NCBI GenBank assembly: GCA_016946835.1
Contig: JACVTC010000003.1
Span: forward strand, 627,001-691,000
Direction: 5' to 3'
Length of the DNA stretch: 64,000 bases
Origin: Neocallimastix lanati (nom. inval.)
Lineage: Eukaryota; Neocallimastigomycota; Neocallimastigomycetes; Neocallimastigales; Neocallimastigaceae
Shown piece by piece: positions 28,752-41,590 of the stretch (positions are counted from its first letter, which is position 1; every line of letters begins with the position of its first letter). Both the position numbers and the translations under genes were made by a program. The notes beneath the pieces were generated by a model. That model was given only the letters and a program-made list of their open reading frames with translations. It made no database searches and was not told the DNA's origin.

Positions 28752-31153
28752 AAATTATTAATATAAATATTTATTAAAAATTAATTTTATATAATGAATC
28801 TTAAAATATATTATTAATATATTATTAAAGATAATTTATTATTATTAATTATTAAAATATTAAATTAAATAATAATATTAAAAACATTAAAAGAATTGTT
28901 GATAATATAGTAAAATTAGTTATATTAATTATAACGGAGATTGAATGTTTAATTAAATTGATGTTAATATTAAAATAATTTTTAAATAATGTTAAACAAT
29001 GTGAATTAATAGTTATAAGTAAAAAGTTATGAATATTTATATTTATTAATTAATTTTAGTGTTTCGATAAATAAAATTTATAAAATTAGTAAAAAATATA
29101 ATTATGAAAATAATTTATAAATAAATATTTTCTTTTTTTTTGAAGGAATAATAATAAAACATGTATTTTTTTTTATGATAAAATATGATAAATAAAATAA
29201 TAAAAGATAAATAAATAAAAAGTAAATATAATTATTGTAATATAATATTCTTGGAGTAATTCCCTTTTGCACAAACGCCCAACTAACATATACGGTATTT
29301 AATAAAATATCGTATCATTATTGATAAAGAATAGAATAATAATGATATTTTTAATTAAATTTTTAATAATTTATTATATAAAAATATATTATTATATTCT
29401 TTACTATTAATAATTTTCTTATATTCTATATTAATAATTTTTATATTAGTTATATTTTATTATTTTTTATATTAAATTTATGTAATTAATTAATTTATAT
29501 GATTGGTTTTAATAATGTAATTAAATAATATAAAATATGTATTATCCATATTATTTTATGAAGGGGGGCCTTTCTGAGAAAAGAAATAGTAGAAATAGTA
29601 GTGATAATGAAATAGGAATAATAATTGAAAGGTTTTCCATATTGTTATTAAAATAAATATTAATATTAATAAAGTTATTTTTAACAATAAAATAATTATA
29701 TAATTTATAAATAATAAATATTTTTAATAATAGTTCTTTGAAATAAATTTATAATGTGTAATGATAAATTCTTTTAGTGTAATTTAATAGTTATTTAATT
29801 TATCTATTTATTTAATGTTCACACTCCTTTTCTAATATGAACCTCAACATTATGAGTTTCGTTACATGTGTAAAATAAAATACTTATCAAGTCTAGGTTT
29901 GTGGCTATTCTAAACTAACTTTACTACACTAATAACACTATATCTTAAACCTCTATTATTTAATTAATTATTTTCTTTTTTAATTTCTTTTATTTATTTA
30001 TTTTATTTATTAACTAATTTTCAACAACCACTTAACTGGGTAACGCAGGGTCCTTTCCGGAGTTCCCACTAGCAGTTAAGGTTTTACAAACTATAATATA
30101 ATTGTTTTATAAGAAAGTAACTATTCTAATAATAGTTACGAAACTAATAATAAAATTTAAATTTTCCTATTCTATACGATTTTCCAACTATCGTTCAATA
30201 GTTGAAAAATTAACTCTTTTTATACTTTTTCAAAATAAAGTTTTAAATCAAAATAAATTTTAATAAATTACATAAACATATTATTTTATATTATCAATTA
30301 CATTATTTAATAAATTACATGAAATGTTATGAATTATTTTAATATAAATCCTATTTAAAACTATCTAATTTTTCTAAAATTTTCTATGAAGAAAATTTAG
30401 AGTTTAATTCATTAATTATATGATTAAATATATTCTATCCATATATTTAATTTAAATTTTGCCAAGTTGTGAAAACCAATTTACTAAACCACAACTTGCT
30501 ATTTTTATTTTTAGAATTTCTATAATTTAAAAGACAAGTAAACAAAACGGCAAGTTTTTGTAAACAAACGGAAAAGGCAATATTCCTTTAATTATTTTAA
30601 TTTAACTAATTAATGACTAATTATTTTTTAATTTATGAAGTTTCGTGATTCAACTGAGTAATTGTTACGTAAATTCTCCAAATAATTTAGTCATAAATTT
30701 TTGAGAAAATTATTTAAATTAATAATTTGGAATACATTTAAATTTATATTAAAAATTTGGAAAACATTTTTATCCACAATAATTTACATTACATTACATT
30801 TAAATACGTATTCAAATTATTAAATATTTTACAAATATTTTACAACATGGTCCTCCTCTAGGATTCGGATACCAGACGAATCTCAAAACTAGGCTAAACT
30901 ATACTAAGAAAATTTTATTTGATTATTTTAATATATAAATTATTTTAATAGTTATTTGGTGTAAAATTTCAATACATGATAAACATAAAAATACATTATT
31001 AATAATAAGGTTACATGAATTTAAATAATATTTATATTAATAAGTAAAAATAATAAAGATTATTGATATTGATATTAATAGAAATAAATTTGATATTAAT
31101 AAATATAAATTTTTGTATAATTAATATTATAGATTCATTTTCTAAATATAAGT
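28752..31153. other. Non-coding region between the two Gypsy copies
   Basis: No gene frame is seen. The part at about 29800-30110 and 30470-30900 is less AT-rich and may be the LTR or downstream region of the minus-strand Gypsy copy, though I could not find a matching partner on its other side. The hairpin at 30031-30080 and a second inverted repeat (CCAACTAT facing ATAGTTGA, about 30186-30211) lie here. Words of the MULE subterminal type (ATTGATATTGATATTAATA) occur at about 31062-31080. Confidence 0.45.
30031..30080. other. Strong hairpin with an 8-bp perfect stem
   Basis: CTTAACTG at 30031-30038 pairs with CAGTTAAG at 30073-30080. The 34-nt loop is unusually GC-rich for this window and contains further short pairings (GGG with CCC). 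It is not a transcription terminator type known to me in fungi. It may be an RNA structure in the tail of the neighbouring retroelement. Confidence 0.5.
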
Positions 31154-34054
31154 TTATTTGTTTGATTTATTAAATTTTTTGAGTATTTCTGGACAGTTGA
31201 GGTTTTCTTCCGGTTCCCAAGATGCTTCAGATAAAGGATATCCTTTCCACTTAATAAGATATTGAATCTTTCCATAATGTTTTCTTTTATCAAGTATTTC
31301 TTCTACATCATATTCTTCTTCATCATTAACTATAATTGGAGGTGGAGGTTCCTTTTTTCTTTTAAAATTGTCTTTGTAGTATGGCTCAAGTTCTGATACA
31401 TGGATAATTGGGTGTATTCTTATATTTTTTGGAAAATCAATTTTGTATGTTACTGGAGAGACTTTTTCAATTATTTTATAAGGTCCTAACTTTCTTGGTT
31501 TTAATTTTTTATTTTTATTTCTTAATATGAGTGAACTGTTTATCCAAACTTTGTCGTTTACTTTGAATTCAGGTGCTTTAATTCTGTGTTGGTTGGCGAA
31601 TTTTTCTTGTTTATTTCTTGCTTGTTTTAAATTTTCTTTTAATTGTTTGAAAAGTTTCGCTAAGTTTGTTGTAAATTCTTCAGCACGCGGAACATCAATA
31701 GAACTTGGCACAGCTGGTGAGAAGCGAGGGTTGTAACCATAATTTGCGTAGAAAGGTGATTTATTTAATGATTCTTGAATAGAATTGTTGTAGCAGAATT
31801 CAGCAAGGAATAGATAATTATGCCAATTTGAACCTTTAAAATTAGAGTAACATCTGAGAAATTGTTCTACAACGGAGTTCACCCTCTCCGTTAAACCGTT
31901 AGTTTGATGGTGAAAGGGAGAAGAAAGTTTCATTGAGATATTGAGAGTTTTGCAAATAGAAGTCCAGAATTTAGAAGTGAATTGAGTACCTCTATCGGAA
32001 AGAATTTCATTTGGTAATCCATGAAGTCTGAAAATATGAGTCATGAATGCCTTAGCAGTATCTTCAGAAGAAGGAACGTTAGGAAATGGGATGAAGTGAC
32101 CCATTTTTGTGAATCTATCGAGAACAACAAAGATACAAGTATATCCATTAGATGAAGGGAGATCAGTGATGAAATCCATGGAAAGCGAAGTCCAAGGTCG
32201 GTCAGGAATTTCTAGGGGGTTCAGAAATCCATAAGGTTTGTGTCTAGAATCCTTTGAACGACAACAGATTGCACAAGATTTAATATAGTCTTTAATATCT
32301 TTTTGCATAGATGACCACCAAAAGTCACGATTGATTAAGGAGAAAGTTTTCTTGAAACCAAAATGACCAGCAGATGGGGAGTCATGACAGATATTTAATA
32401 CGGAAGAACGATAGTTAAGGGGAACATAAATTTTTTCATCAAAGAGTAAGAAGTTTTTACTTAAAGAAAATTTATTAGATTCTGGGAAGTCTTGTTTAGA
32501 GTTGAGTTTTTTGCAGATTTCATTATAATATTTATCATTCTTATATTCATGGAGTATTTGATCATTTAAAGAGGCAATGGAAGTAGTAGCGCAAAAATTT
32601 TCAGGTTTTAAGACGTTGAAAGGAATATCAGAGGACAGTTCTTCTTCATTTGATGCATAATCAGGTCTTCGAGAAAGTGCATTCGCATATATTTCGCTAA
32701 AAATATCCTTAAATGGAAGTAATTTCTTTGGTAATGATTTATTTACTTTATTACTTTCTTTATCTTCTTCTTTATCATTCTTTTTAATAGTATTTAAAGG
32801 AGCATAAGTAGTGAAGGCGCTGGGAAGTACAAGACAATTGGAAATACAATAGTTGGATTTGAAAGAGAGTTCTTTTGAGGCAAAGTCTATAGTGGGATTA
32901 TGAGTTTCTAGCCAGTCAATGCCTAAAATAGCACAATACGAAGGAAGGTCAACAACATAGAAACTTGTTTTACATATGTGGTTTTTATATTTTAAGGAAA
33001 TTGGTGCAGTTTTACCTATGATTGACTGAATACCACCGATTCCAGATACGTTAGGGAGATTACATTCACTAGAGTAAGGAATATTGTTTTCTTTTGCGAA
33101 GTATACATCCATTAAATTAAGTTGAGAGCCGCAGTCCAGAAGAATTTTAGTTTTTGTAGAAATATTGGAAACATTAAGAGAGAATTCAAAAATTGGTAGC
33201 TTTACATCGGGTTGATCAGAAATTCTTATTCTTGGAATGGTTTTAGGTTCAAGATTAGTGATATGAGAACTGCTTGAAGAGGCTTTATTTCTGTTTACTA
33301 GTGGGCAATGGTCAAGGGAATGGTTAGCTGATCCACAATAGGCACAAAGATGTTCTTTTCTTCTTCTTTCCTTTTCTTCATTAGACAAAGGACCTCGGGT
33401 ATTGAATTTGAAAGGCTTTTTCCCTTTATTTTGTCTTCTATTATTATTGTTTCTGTTATTATTTCTGTTATCATTATTATTATTATTATTATTTGATCTG
33501 TTTTGTGGATTAGAAAATTGTCTATGAGCAGCAATACGACTATCTAGTCTAGAGGCAATAGTTTGTAATGCGAAAAGAGATCTTGGTCCTGGAAACATTT
33601 CATATATTTTGGTAGCAATTTGGTCATTAAGTCCATTGAGGAAAGCATCCATTTTAGCTTCTTCATTCCATGAAGATTCGTCAGAATATCTATTGAATTC
33701 GAGAATATAGTTTGTTATTTCACCGATGCGTCTTTGTTTAATTGTCTTCAATTTCTGGTTAGCAATGAAAGTCGAATCGTAGCTCCCAAAAGTAGCCTTA
33801 AATCTTGAGGTGAATTGTTGATAGTTATTTAAACATGGATCGTTATTTTCAATTAAAGTAGCAGCCCAGTTCATTGCAGAGCCGTAGAGTCTAGAAATGA
33901 TATACGCAACCTTTATTGGATCATTATTAAATCGTTCGGGATCAAGCATGAATATTAGATTCATTTTTGCTAAAAATCCTTTAAAGTAACGACGATCTCC
34001 AGCGAATCCATCTTTATTGGTAGCACTGGCATTTAAAAAGGTATCTTCTTCCAT
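31154..34054 (-). mobile_element. Ty3/Gypsy chromovirus copy, broken
   Basis: A single 966-codon minus-strand frame holds these recognised parts in order. A gag-like region covers about residues 1-180. A CCHC knuckle follows ([14 protein letters not shown], about 238). A protease-like block ([12 protein letters not shown], about 309) comes next. An integrase with HHCC finger and catalytic core spans about 540-820 ([11 protein letters not shown]). A canonical chromodomain (about 918-956, [17 protein letters not shown]) ends it. The coding part differs from that of a complete element, with about one break; treat it as a fossil, probably non-autonomous. LTRs could not be assigned. It is a different lineage from the copy at 21.8 kb. 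Confidence 0.88.
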
Positions 34055-34565
34055 TTTCTTGCTTTTTCAAAATAGATTTATTTGATAATTTAATTATTGA
34101 AGAACTTTTATTTAAGGTAAATACAATTTAAATTTCGCTTTTAATGCCTTACAACTAAAAAAAAAAACCGGCAAAAGCTACTAACTAGAGGTATATACTA
34201 GACCTCAAAATAAAATTAAAAACTATATATTTTAATGTCGCTTTACCTTCACGACCAACCTATAGCCTTCGGTGACTATAGTTCCTTATTCGCCAGAGCT
34301 TATTCGAATAGAGCAACCACCGAACTGTTGAAGTTGGTTGGTAGGATGTGGTTCTCTTTTAATCCACACTCTCTTTACACTCTAGGGTTTTGAAGCCCGT
34401 TTATATTCAAATAATTAACGACTATAGTTTCTAACCTACTGAAACTAGTTAATATCCGCCGAAACTCTGTTTATGAGCTCTAACCGCTCCTAGTATATTT
34501 ATCGTATTACCTTAAAAATATGGACACGAAAACTTATTAAAAATTAAAAATTCTTTTTCTTTTTT

Positions 34566-34650
34566 TGTGTTGCTGTTCTTTCAGTGAATTTTAACTGAAA
34601 GAGCTGAGATGTAGGACTTACGTCTGAGCCTACCAGCGAGGGCCAACACA
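34566..34650. other. 85-nt cloverleaf-like inverted-repeat structure
   Basis: A 7-bp closing stem (TGTGTTG at 34566-34572, CAACACA at 34644-34650) encloses two perfect hairpins: CTTTCAGT/ACTGAAAG (34578-34601) and GTAGG/CCTAC (34611-34633). The layout resembles a small folded RNA or a short inverted-repeat mobile piece. It has no tRNA A or B box and no hammerhead core that I can see. Confidence 0.5.
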
Positions 34651-34729
34651 AAATTAAGGAATTAAATAAAAAGAATAAAAGAGAATAAGGATTGTCTATA
34701 CAGATTCTCCTTATTAGTAAATTTTATTA

Positions 34730-34773
<44 letters not shown>

Positions 34774-34907
34774 AATATTTAGCTAATTATTAATATATGT
34801 ATTTAGTTTTAAGTATTAATTTATCTAAAATATATTATATTCTTTCACTTAGATTATAGTTAAATTTTATCCAAAATTATGTATATGTCCACTTAATTTT
34901 CTTTCAG

Positions 34908-35110
34908 AATTTATCTAATAAATAGTATATTTGTTCAATTAGTTTTACTATAAATTTATCTAATAAATAATATATTTGTTCAATTAATTTTACTATAAAA
35001 TTTATCTAGTAAATCGTATATTTGTTCAATTAATTTTACTATAAATTTATCTAATAAATAGTATATTAGTTCAATTAATTTTATTATAATATTTATCTAA
35101 GATACTATAT
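34908..35110. repeat. Tandem repeat, unit about 45 bp
   Basis: About four and a half copies of a unit running TTTATCTAATAAATAGTATA, then TTTGTTCAATTAATTTTACT, then ATAAA. Copies differ by a few substitutions. A single GGGTTAGGGTT word follows at about 35150. Confidence 0.8.
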
Positions 35111-38100
35111 ATTCATTCACCTAAATATATTATAGAATATAGGGTTAGGGTTATATATTCATTTAATAATAAAATTTTTTTTTTTTTTTTTTATTAAAAT
35201 CCAAAAGGTATAGGTAGAGTTTCAAAGAGGAATCCAAAGGTAGATAGAATTTAATTTGAAAGTATGTTTATAATAAAGAGTAAGCGAAGAATCTAAGGAA
35301 AAATTGGGCAAGAATTTGAGTAAAGAAGGAATACAAAAGAAAGGTAGATAACCTATAAAAAGAAATAATCCAAAAGATACTAGATTCAAGAATAGAATTT
35401 TTTAAGGAAGTATTCCACAGAAAAAATATTGTTTTGGTGATAATATAATTATTAGCGGTAGCCCAAGAGTTGTTTAAAGTTTTAAAAGAGTAGATTCCAA
35501 AAGAGTAGATTCCAAAAAAGTAGATTCTTAAAAGAGTAGATTCCAAAAGAGTAGATTTGTCTCGAGAAGGTTTCGTGTTTTTTGTCAAAGGGTGCTTTTA
35601 TTGTAACAAAACAATTATTGTAGAAATATACTCTGCAACCAAAAACACGTAAGTGTGAAATATCAATAGGTTTGTTGAAGAAAACTTCATCTGGGATTTT
35701 TGAATTATTACCTTGATGAGGATTAAGGTTATATAAACGACATGCGCGTAGAATAGCAGAATCCCAAAAATTAAGAGGTAATTTGGCAGAATTAAGTAGC
35801 GTGGTTGCACAATTATTAAGAGTTTGATTAATTCGTTCTGAACGGCCATTTTGTTGTGGGTAGCCAGGAGTTGAATGAATTAATTTTATACCATTTTCGG
35901 AAAGGTACTTGTTGAAATTTTCATTTGTGTATTCTGTTCCATTGTCGGTTTTTAAAGTTTTAATTGTAAATTCAGTAGTATTATTCATTAATTTGTGAAA
36001 TTTAATAAATGCGTTATAAACATCAGATTTATTTTTTAAAAGGTAAATCCAGCATTTTCTACTATAGTCATCCATAAAAGTTACGTAGTAATTGAAATCG
36101 TTATAGGATGTTTTTAATTTACCAACTACATCGGAGTGTACAAGTTGTAGTGGTTGTGTGGTACTGTTTTCAATTGCATAAAATGGTTTTCTTCTCATTT
36201 TGCTGATTTTACATTGAGTGCAGTCCTTTTTGTTGTGAATACACGTGTGGTTTAAAACAAATTTTTCAATATCTTTATTATTGTTGAAGTGACCTAATCG
36301 TGCATGCCAAAGATCATAATCGAAATTGCTAATATCAATATTTAAAGATTTATACATTTTAAAGGGAGTAGTGTATAATGAGAAGAGATTTTCTTTGTCG
36401 GCATAAATTTTCGCAACTGGTTTATTGTTTTTGAATAATTGAAGTCTATCCTTATTTAAATATTCATCGAAATCGATAATAATGGTAAAATTATTTCTGA
36501 CAAGATAATGTGTTGAAATTAAGTTATTTTTGATGTTTGGTGCGTAGTGGACTTTTGAGAGTTTGAAATCGAAATTTTTAATAGCACCATTATATGTTCC
36601 TACTTTTACGATTTTGTCAGATTTTCCGTCAGGATAGGTGATAAATTTGTTGTTGACAGTTTTGGTGTTATCTAGGTCCTTTTCTTCTTTTGTTAAATTT
36701 AATGATGTACCGCTGTCAATAATCCATCTTGTTGGTTCTTTCTTTTGATTAATTATGGGTTTATCGTTGGAAACAGCGTTAACATTAATATTTCCTGAAA
36801 ATCCAGTAAAAATTTCATCTTCGCTAGGTTCATCAGAATCTTCTAAATCAGAAGTATTTTTAATTCCTTCTATATTATTGGAACGATAATTTTTGTTTTT
36901 TGAATTGTTTCTTGTTGTGTTGCTTCTTTCTTGGTGTCTGATGTTTTCATTTGAAGGATTTTTATTATTTCTTCTATCTTCTCTTCTAGGATTTAAAAAA
37001 CATTCATCGGTAGTGTGTCCGTGTTTATGGCAAATGTGACAATATTTTTCTTTTTCTTTATCTTTATCAGAGTCATTGTTAAACTTATATGGTAATTTAC
37101 CATTTCTAACTCTATTAACCGAAAGCTCTTGTGTAGTTTCGTTGCTATAGTCAATTTTCTTTATGTCTTTGTATTTTTTAATAAAAACACTAGTCAAGGC
37201 TATCCGTTCTTTTAATTCTTCAAAGATTTTAAATTCGACTAAAAGTACTGGAGGAACTCCAAATTTTAACAATTTCTTCAGCTGAAAGTAAAATTTTAGT
37301 TTCTTCGTCTAATTTTGTTTTTCCACATCCTTTTGATTCCTTATCGTGAAGTTGAAACAAGTAATTTAATTTGTCTATATAGAGTTTTATATCGTTATTT
37401 TCGACCTCTAGTTTCTTGATTTGGTATTCAATTTGATATAATTTTGAAGGTCCAACCTGCAAAAAGTAACTTTCTAATCTTATAATCATTTCATAGGCGG
37501 TTTCACGTCCTTCAATAAGTTCGGCGGTAGTTGAATCTAAGCTGCTTTCGATGATGGTTTGAGTCGCACAGTCTTCTTTGATTTCATCATCATCCATTTC
37601 TGTAATATCTATGTCATTTTTGATGCAGTCAATAAGATCTAATGCCGTTAAGTGACGTTTGAGAGCTCTATACCATCTTGGAAAGTTTTCTGTAGTTAAT
37701 TTAAAATTTTGATAATTAAAAACCGATTTATTTGTCATATCTGACTTCTTTCTTCTCATGAGTTTTTCGTTGATTCTGTTTAATCTTTTAATAAAATTCT
37801 TTGTGTTTCTATCTAAGATTGAGGATTGTTTTTCGACATTTTCTTCTAAGTCATATAAATTTTCTTCAATATGTTTTATTTTCGACTTTGGAATACTATT
37901 TTGTTTGTTTACATTTTCTTCAAAGTCTTTCAAAAAATTAAAAACATCATTTTCGTAATCTTGAATTTCTTGTTCTTCACTTTCATAATTATTGTTTTGT
38001 GAAGTTGATGATTCTTCAAATTTTCCTGAATTTTTAGATTTGTTATTTTCCATTTTGGAATTTAGAAAATTAAATTTTAATTAATTTTAAAAAAAAAATT

Positions 38101-38228
38101 TAAATTTTGAAATTTTAATTTTGAAATCTAATTTCAATAATTTTTGAATTTGTAGATTTTAAATTATTTATTTAATATTTTAATTATAACAAGCTTGTTT
38201 AATTTAATTTTTGTATTTTTATAGCTAA

Positions 38229-38258
38229 TAGCTCATTAGGTAAGTGAGACTCTTAATC
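38229..38258 (-). promoter_or_regulatory. Primer-binding site matching the inside of tRNA-Lys(CUU)
   Basis: Immediately next to the LTR, the plus strand reads TAGCTCATTAGGTAAGTGAG followed by ACTCTTAATC. This is the sequence of the D arm, anticodon stem and CTT anticodon loop of an elongator tRNA-Lys. The element's strand is therefore complementary to an internal part of the tRNA and not to its CCA end. Known precedent: Drosophila copia primes from a half-tRNA cut in the anticodon arm. Confidence 0.65.
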
Positions 38259-38505
38259 TGTTAAGAATGTAACTGAAATCTAACAATTTCAATTATGATT
38301 ATTTATAGTTAATATGGCTTTTATTTATTTATATTTAATTATATTAATATTACATAATAAAGAGTTTAACAAAAATATAATAAATAAGATTTATAATAAC
38401 TATTTAATAACTATCTAATAACTAATGTATTCATAATGTGGCTTATTGTGGCGTATTAATATTACAATGTATAATGTATAATTATAATGTAGCTAATACT
38501 TAACA
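38259..38505 (-). repeat. 5' LTR of the minus-strand Copia copy
   Basis: On the plus strand it runs from TGTTAAGAATGT to ATACTTAACA, 247 bp. The inner edge directly abuts the primer-binding site. The outer edge touches the left end of the MULE palindrome, so the Copia copy appears to have inserted at or into that palindrome. Confidence 0.7.
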
Positions 38506-38809
38506 AAAGAATAAATAAGTTTTTCTGTTAAGAATTTTATTTTATTTTTATTTATTTTCAATTATTTAATTAATTTTCATTTTATTATTATATTTTATTA
38601 TTAAATATTTAATATTTTATTATTAAATTAATTAAATAATAAAATAAAATTTATTTCAATATTAAATATTTATTATTAATAAAATTTAAATATTAATATT
38701 GATATTAATAAAATATAATGATATTGATATTAATAAAATATAATGATATTGATATTAATAAAATATAATGATATTGATATTAATATAATTTAAACTATAT
38801 ATATTCTAG

Positions 38810-39502
38810 TTAATTATTATTCATAAATTTATTATTTAATATAGATAGTGATGTAGTGTATAAACTATTTATTTCTGGAGCATATATTCTTGTTATAAAC
38901 ACTTGATAACCAAATATTAGTGCAATATAAAATGTACCATCAGCAAACATATTTTCGTTGTATTTAATAAACAATTCTGTTTGGAATGGTGATTGAAAAA
39001 TTATAATATTAGAATTTTTGAATATCATAAAATTTTCATCTCTTTCGTTTATATAATATTCAGATTCATCTGGAATTTCATTAAATTTTGATATATCAGG
39101 AGGTAGTTGTTTTTTTATATATCTTGATATTTGAGATTTAATTGAATTGTATTCAGGGCATATCAATCCAATTTCTTCAGATATTTCATTATATATATGT
39201 TTTGGATTTATATCAAATGGGTTTGTGGTTTTTCTAATTTCATTTTTCATTTTATGTTTTACTATTTATACAGATGCATCATATTCTTTTCCTGGATGAG
39301 TATGTTTGTTTTCATATTTTATTACTTAATTATTATCATTTAGAATAATGTATGATTTACAATTTTTAACGGTTTTATATTCAGTACATTTGAATACTTT
39401 TGTACTATTCGTTATATACCATAAATTAAATTTATATTTTTTGTTTACAATGATTTGGTTTTTTTCTTTATTAGTTTCACTTATTTCTAATTGATCATCC
39501 AT
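38810..39502 (-). pseudogene. MULE transposase remnant, left arm
   Basis: It starts at 39502 with MDDQLEISETNKE and contains the zinc-finger region (KCTEYKTVKNC) in broken frames. It then reads openly from 39250 (MKNEIRKTTNPFD) to the first catalytic block (FADGTFYIA), stopping soon after LSILNNK. Two in-frame stops, after ILNDNN and after DASV, are shared with the right arm. The rest of the catalytic core is deleted here, with an AAA microhomology at the junction. Confidence 0.85.
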
Positions 39503-40186
39503 TTATTATAAATATTTTAAATTAAAAGTTTTATTTTTTGATTTTTTTGTTTTAATCTATTTTTTTTATCTTATATTTTTATTCTATTTTTTTTTTTTAT
39601 TTTTTATTTTAAATTGAAAGTTTTTTTTTTTTGTTTTAATCTATTTTTTTTATCCTATATTTTTATTCTTTTTTTTTTTATTTTTTATTTTAAATTGAAA
39701 GTTTTATTTTTTAATTTTTTTGTTTTAATCTATATTTTTTATCTTATATTTTTATTCCTTTTTTTTTTTTTTATTTTTTATTTTACTTTATTATTTTTTT
39801 TTTTTTATTTTTTATTTTACTTTATTATTTATTTTTTTATTTTTTTTTTTAATTTTATTAAAAAAAAAAAATAAAAAAATAAATAATAAAGTAAAATAAA
39901 AAATAAAAAAAAAAAAAAAAAAAAAAAAGAATAAAAATATAATATAAAAAAAATAGATTAAAATAAAAATAAAAAAAAATAAATAATAAAGTAAAATAAA
40001 AAATAAAAAAAAAAAAATAAAAATATAAGATAAAAAATATAGATTAAAAAAAAAATTAAAAAATAAAACTTTTAATCTAAAATAAAAAAAAAAAAAAAAA
40101 AAAAAGAATAAAAATATAAGATAAAAAAAATAGATTAAAAAAAAAAATCAAAAAATAAAACTTTTAATTTAAAATATTTATAATAA

Positions 40187-41590
40187 ATGGATGATCAATT
40201 AGAAATAAGTGAAACTAATAAAGAAAAAAAAAATCATTGTAAACAAAAAATATAAATTTAATTTATGGTATATAACGAATAGTACAAAAGTATTCAAATG
40301 TACTGAATATAAAACCGTTAAAAATTGTAAATCATACATTATTCTAAATGATAATAATTAAGTAATAAAATATGAAAACAAACATACTCATCCAGGAAAA
40401 GAATATGATGCATCTGTATAAATAGTAAAACATAAAATGAAAAATGAAATTAGAAAAACCACAAACCCATTTGATATAAATCCAAAACATATATATAATG
40501 AAATATCTAAAGAAATTGGATTGATATGCCCTGAATATAGTTCAATTAAATCCCAAATATCAAGATATATAAAAAAACAACTACCTCCTGATATATCAAA
40601 ATTTAATGAAATTCCAGATGAATCTGAATATTATATAAACGAAAGAGATGAAAATTTTATGATATTCAAAAATTCTAATATTATAATTTTTCAATCACCA
40701 TTCCAAACAGAATTGTTTATTAAATACAACGAAAATATGTTTGCTGATGGTACATTTTATATTGCACCAATATTTGGTTATCAAGTGTTTATAACAAGAA
40801 TATATGCTCCAGAAATAAAAAGTTTTTACACTACATTACTATCTATATTAAATAATAAAGAACAAGCAACCTATGAACTGTCATTTGAAGAATTAAAAAA
40901 GAATGCAAGTAAATATAATAATATTATAGTTACACCAAAAATTTTGCATTGTGATTTTGAAAAAGGTATATCCAATGCTGCCATTAAAATATTTCATAAT
41001 ATTACTATTAAATATTGTGTATGGCATTATAAAAGATCGTTAGAAGTTCAAAAAAATAAATTATGTTATAATGAAGTTGAAAATAATCATAAGATTTATT
41101 TGTTATATAAAGCTATTACAAATTTTCCTTTTATAAATCCTGAATATATATTTGATATTTATAATCATATTAAAATTATATGTCAAATATATAATTATTT
41201 CAATTTTTTAAATTTTTTGGAATATAGACTTATTTATATAAATATGATATTCAATATTGGAATTATTATAACGATATAAACCACATAACAAATAATGCTT
41301 CAGAATTTTTTAACAATTACTTAAAAAAATTATTTTACAAAAAACCTTCTTTCTATGAATTGATTTATCATTTAAAAAGAGAAGAATCTTTATCTTACAA
41401 TAATTGCAAAAGGAAAATTGAAGGAGTTTGGAAAAAAAAAAAGAATATTAACAAAAAACTGATGAAATCAATGATTTAATTAAAAAATACAAAAAAAAAA
41501 GGAATCGGAATTAATTGATAAAAAATGTGATAAAAATGATATCATTGATTTATGATATAAATGTTTATTAGAATTAAACAAGCTCTAAAT
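40187..41590 (+). pseudogene. MULE transposase pseudogene, right arm
   Basis: This is the longer of the two palindromic copies. The zinc finger (40187-40436) is broken by a frameshift and two stops. The frame 40437-41279 then covers the core: FADGTFYIAP (first Asp), HCDFEKG (second Asp) and VWHYKRS. The C-terminal part with the expected Glu (NNASEFFNNYL, about 41291-41325) lies in another frame. It is a clear relative of the MULE at 17.7 kb. It is dead, with at least four lesions. Confidence 0.87.

Larger units (their letters stand above)
34055..35267. other. Leader-like region of the minus-strand Gypsy copy, then AT-rich spacer
   Basis: The part at 34200-34660 is much less AT-rich than the rest and full of short inverted repeats, for example CTATAG twice around CCTTCGGTGA near 34263-34284. 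It lies directly upstream of the gag-like frame, so it is probably LTR or leader. A T tract follows at about 34734-34766, then the 45-bp tandem array at 34908-35110. Confidence 0.45.
35268..38505 (-). mobile_element. Ty1/Copia retrotransposon copy, broken
   Basis: Recognised parts on the minus strand: gag-like frame (38053-37229); CCHC knuckle (CHICHKHGHTTDEC) and protease block (WIIDSGTSLNL); Copia integrase with its HHCC finger and core (FMDDYSRKCW, TDNGTEYTN, PQQNGRSERINQTL) in the frame 37272-35482. The two frames overlap by about 44 bp. The 5' LTR is at 38259-38505. The downstream side runs into a short array of GAGTAGATTCCAAAA-like units (about 35490-35560). The copy is incomplete, with at least one break, and its second LTR was not found. 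It is a fossil of moderate age. Confidence 0.85.

Noticed and set aside
34290-34320. TTCGAATAGAGCAACCA, resembling the 3' end of a tRNA
   Set aside because: No T-stem pairing and no tRNA body upstream; more likely part of the leader of the Gypsy copy, perhaps its primer region.
34566-34650. Possible hammerhead ribozyme in the cloverleaf-like structure
   Set aside because: Neither strand has the CTGANGA and GAAA core in the required order.
35145-35160. GGGTTAGGGTT, a telomere-like word
   Set aside because: Less than two repeats; could be chance, with no other telomeric sequence nearby.
39614-39874. Phe/Leu-rich frame at the palindrome centre
   Set aside because: Homopolymer T tracts and tandem repeats in the MULE spacer give it.
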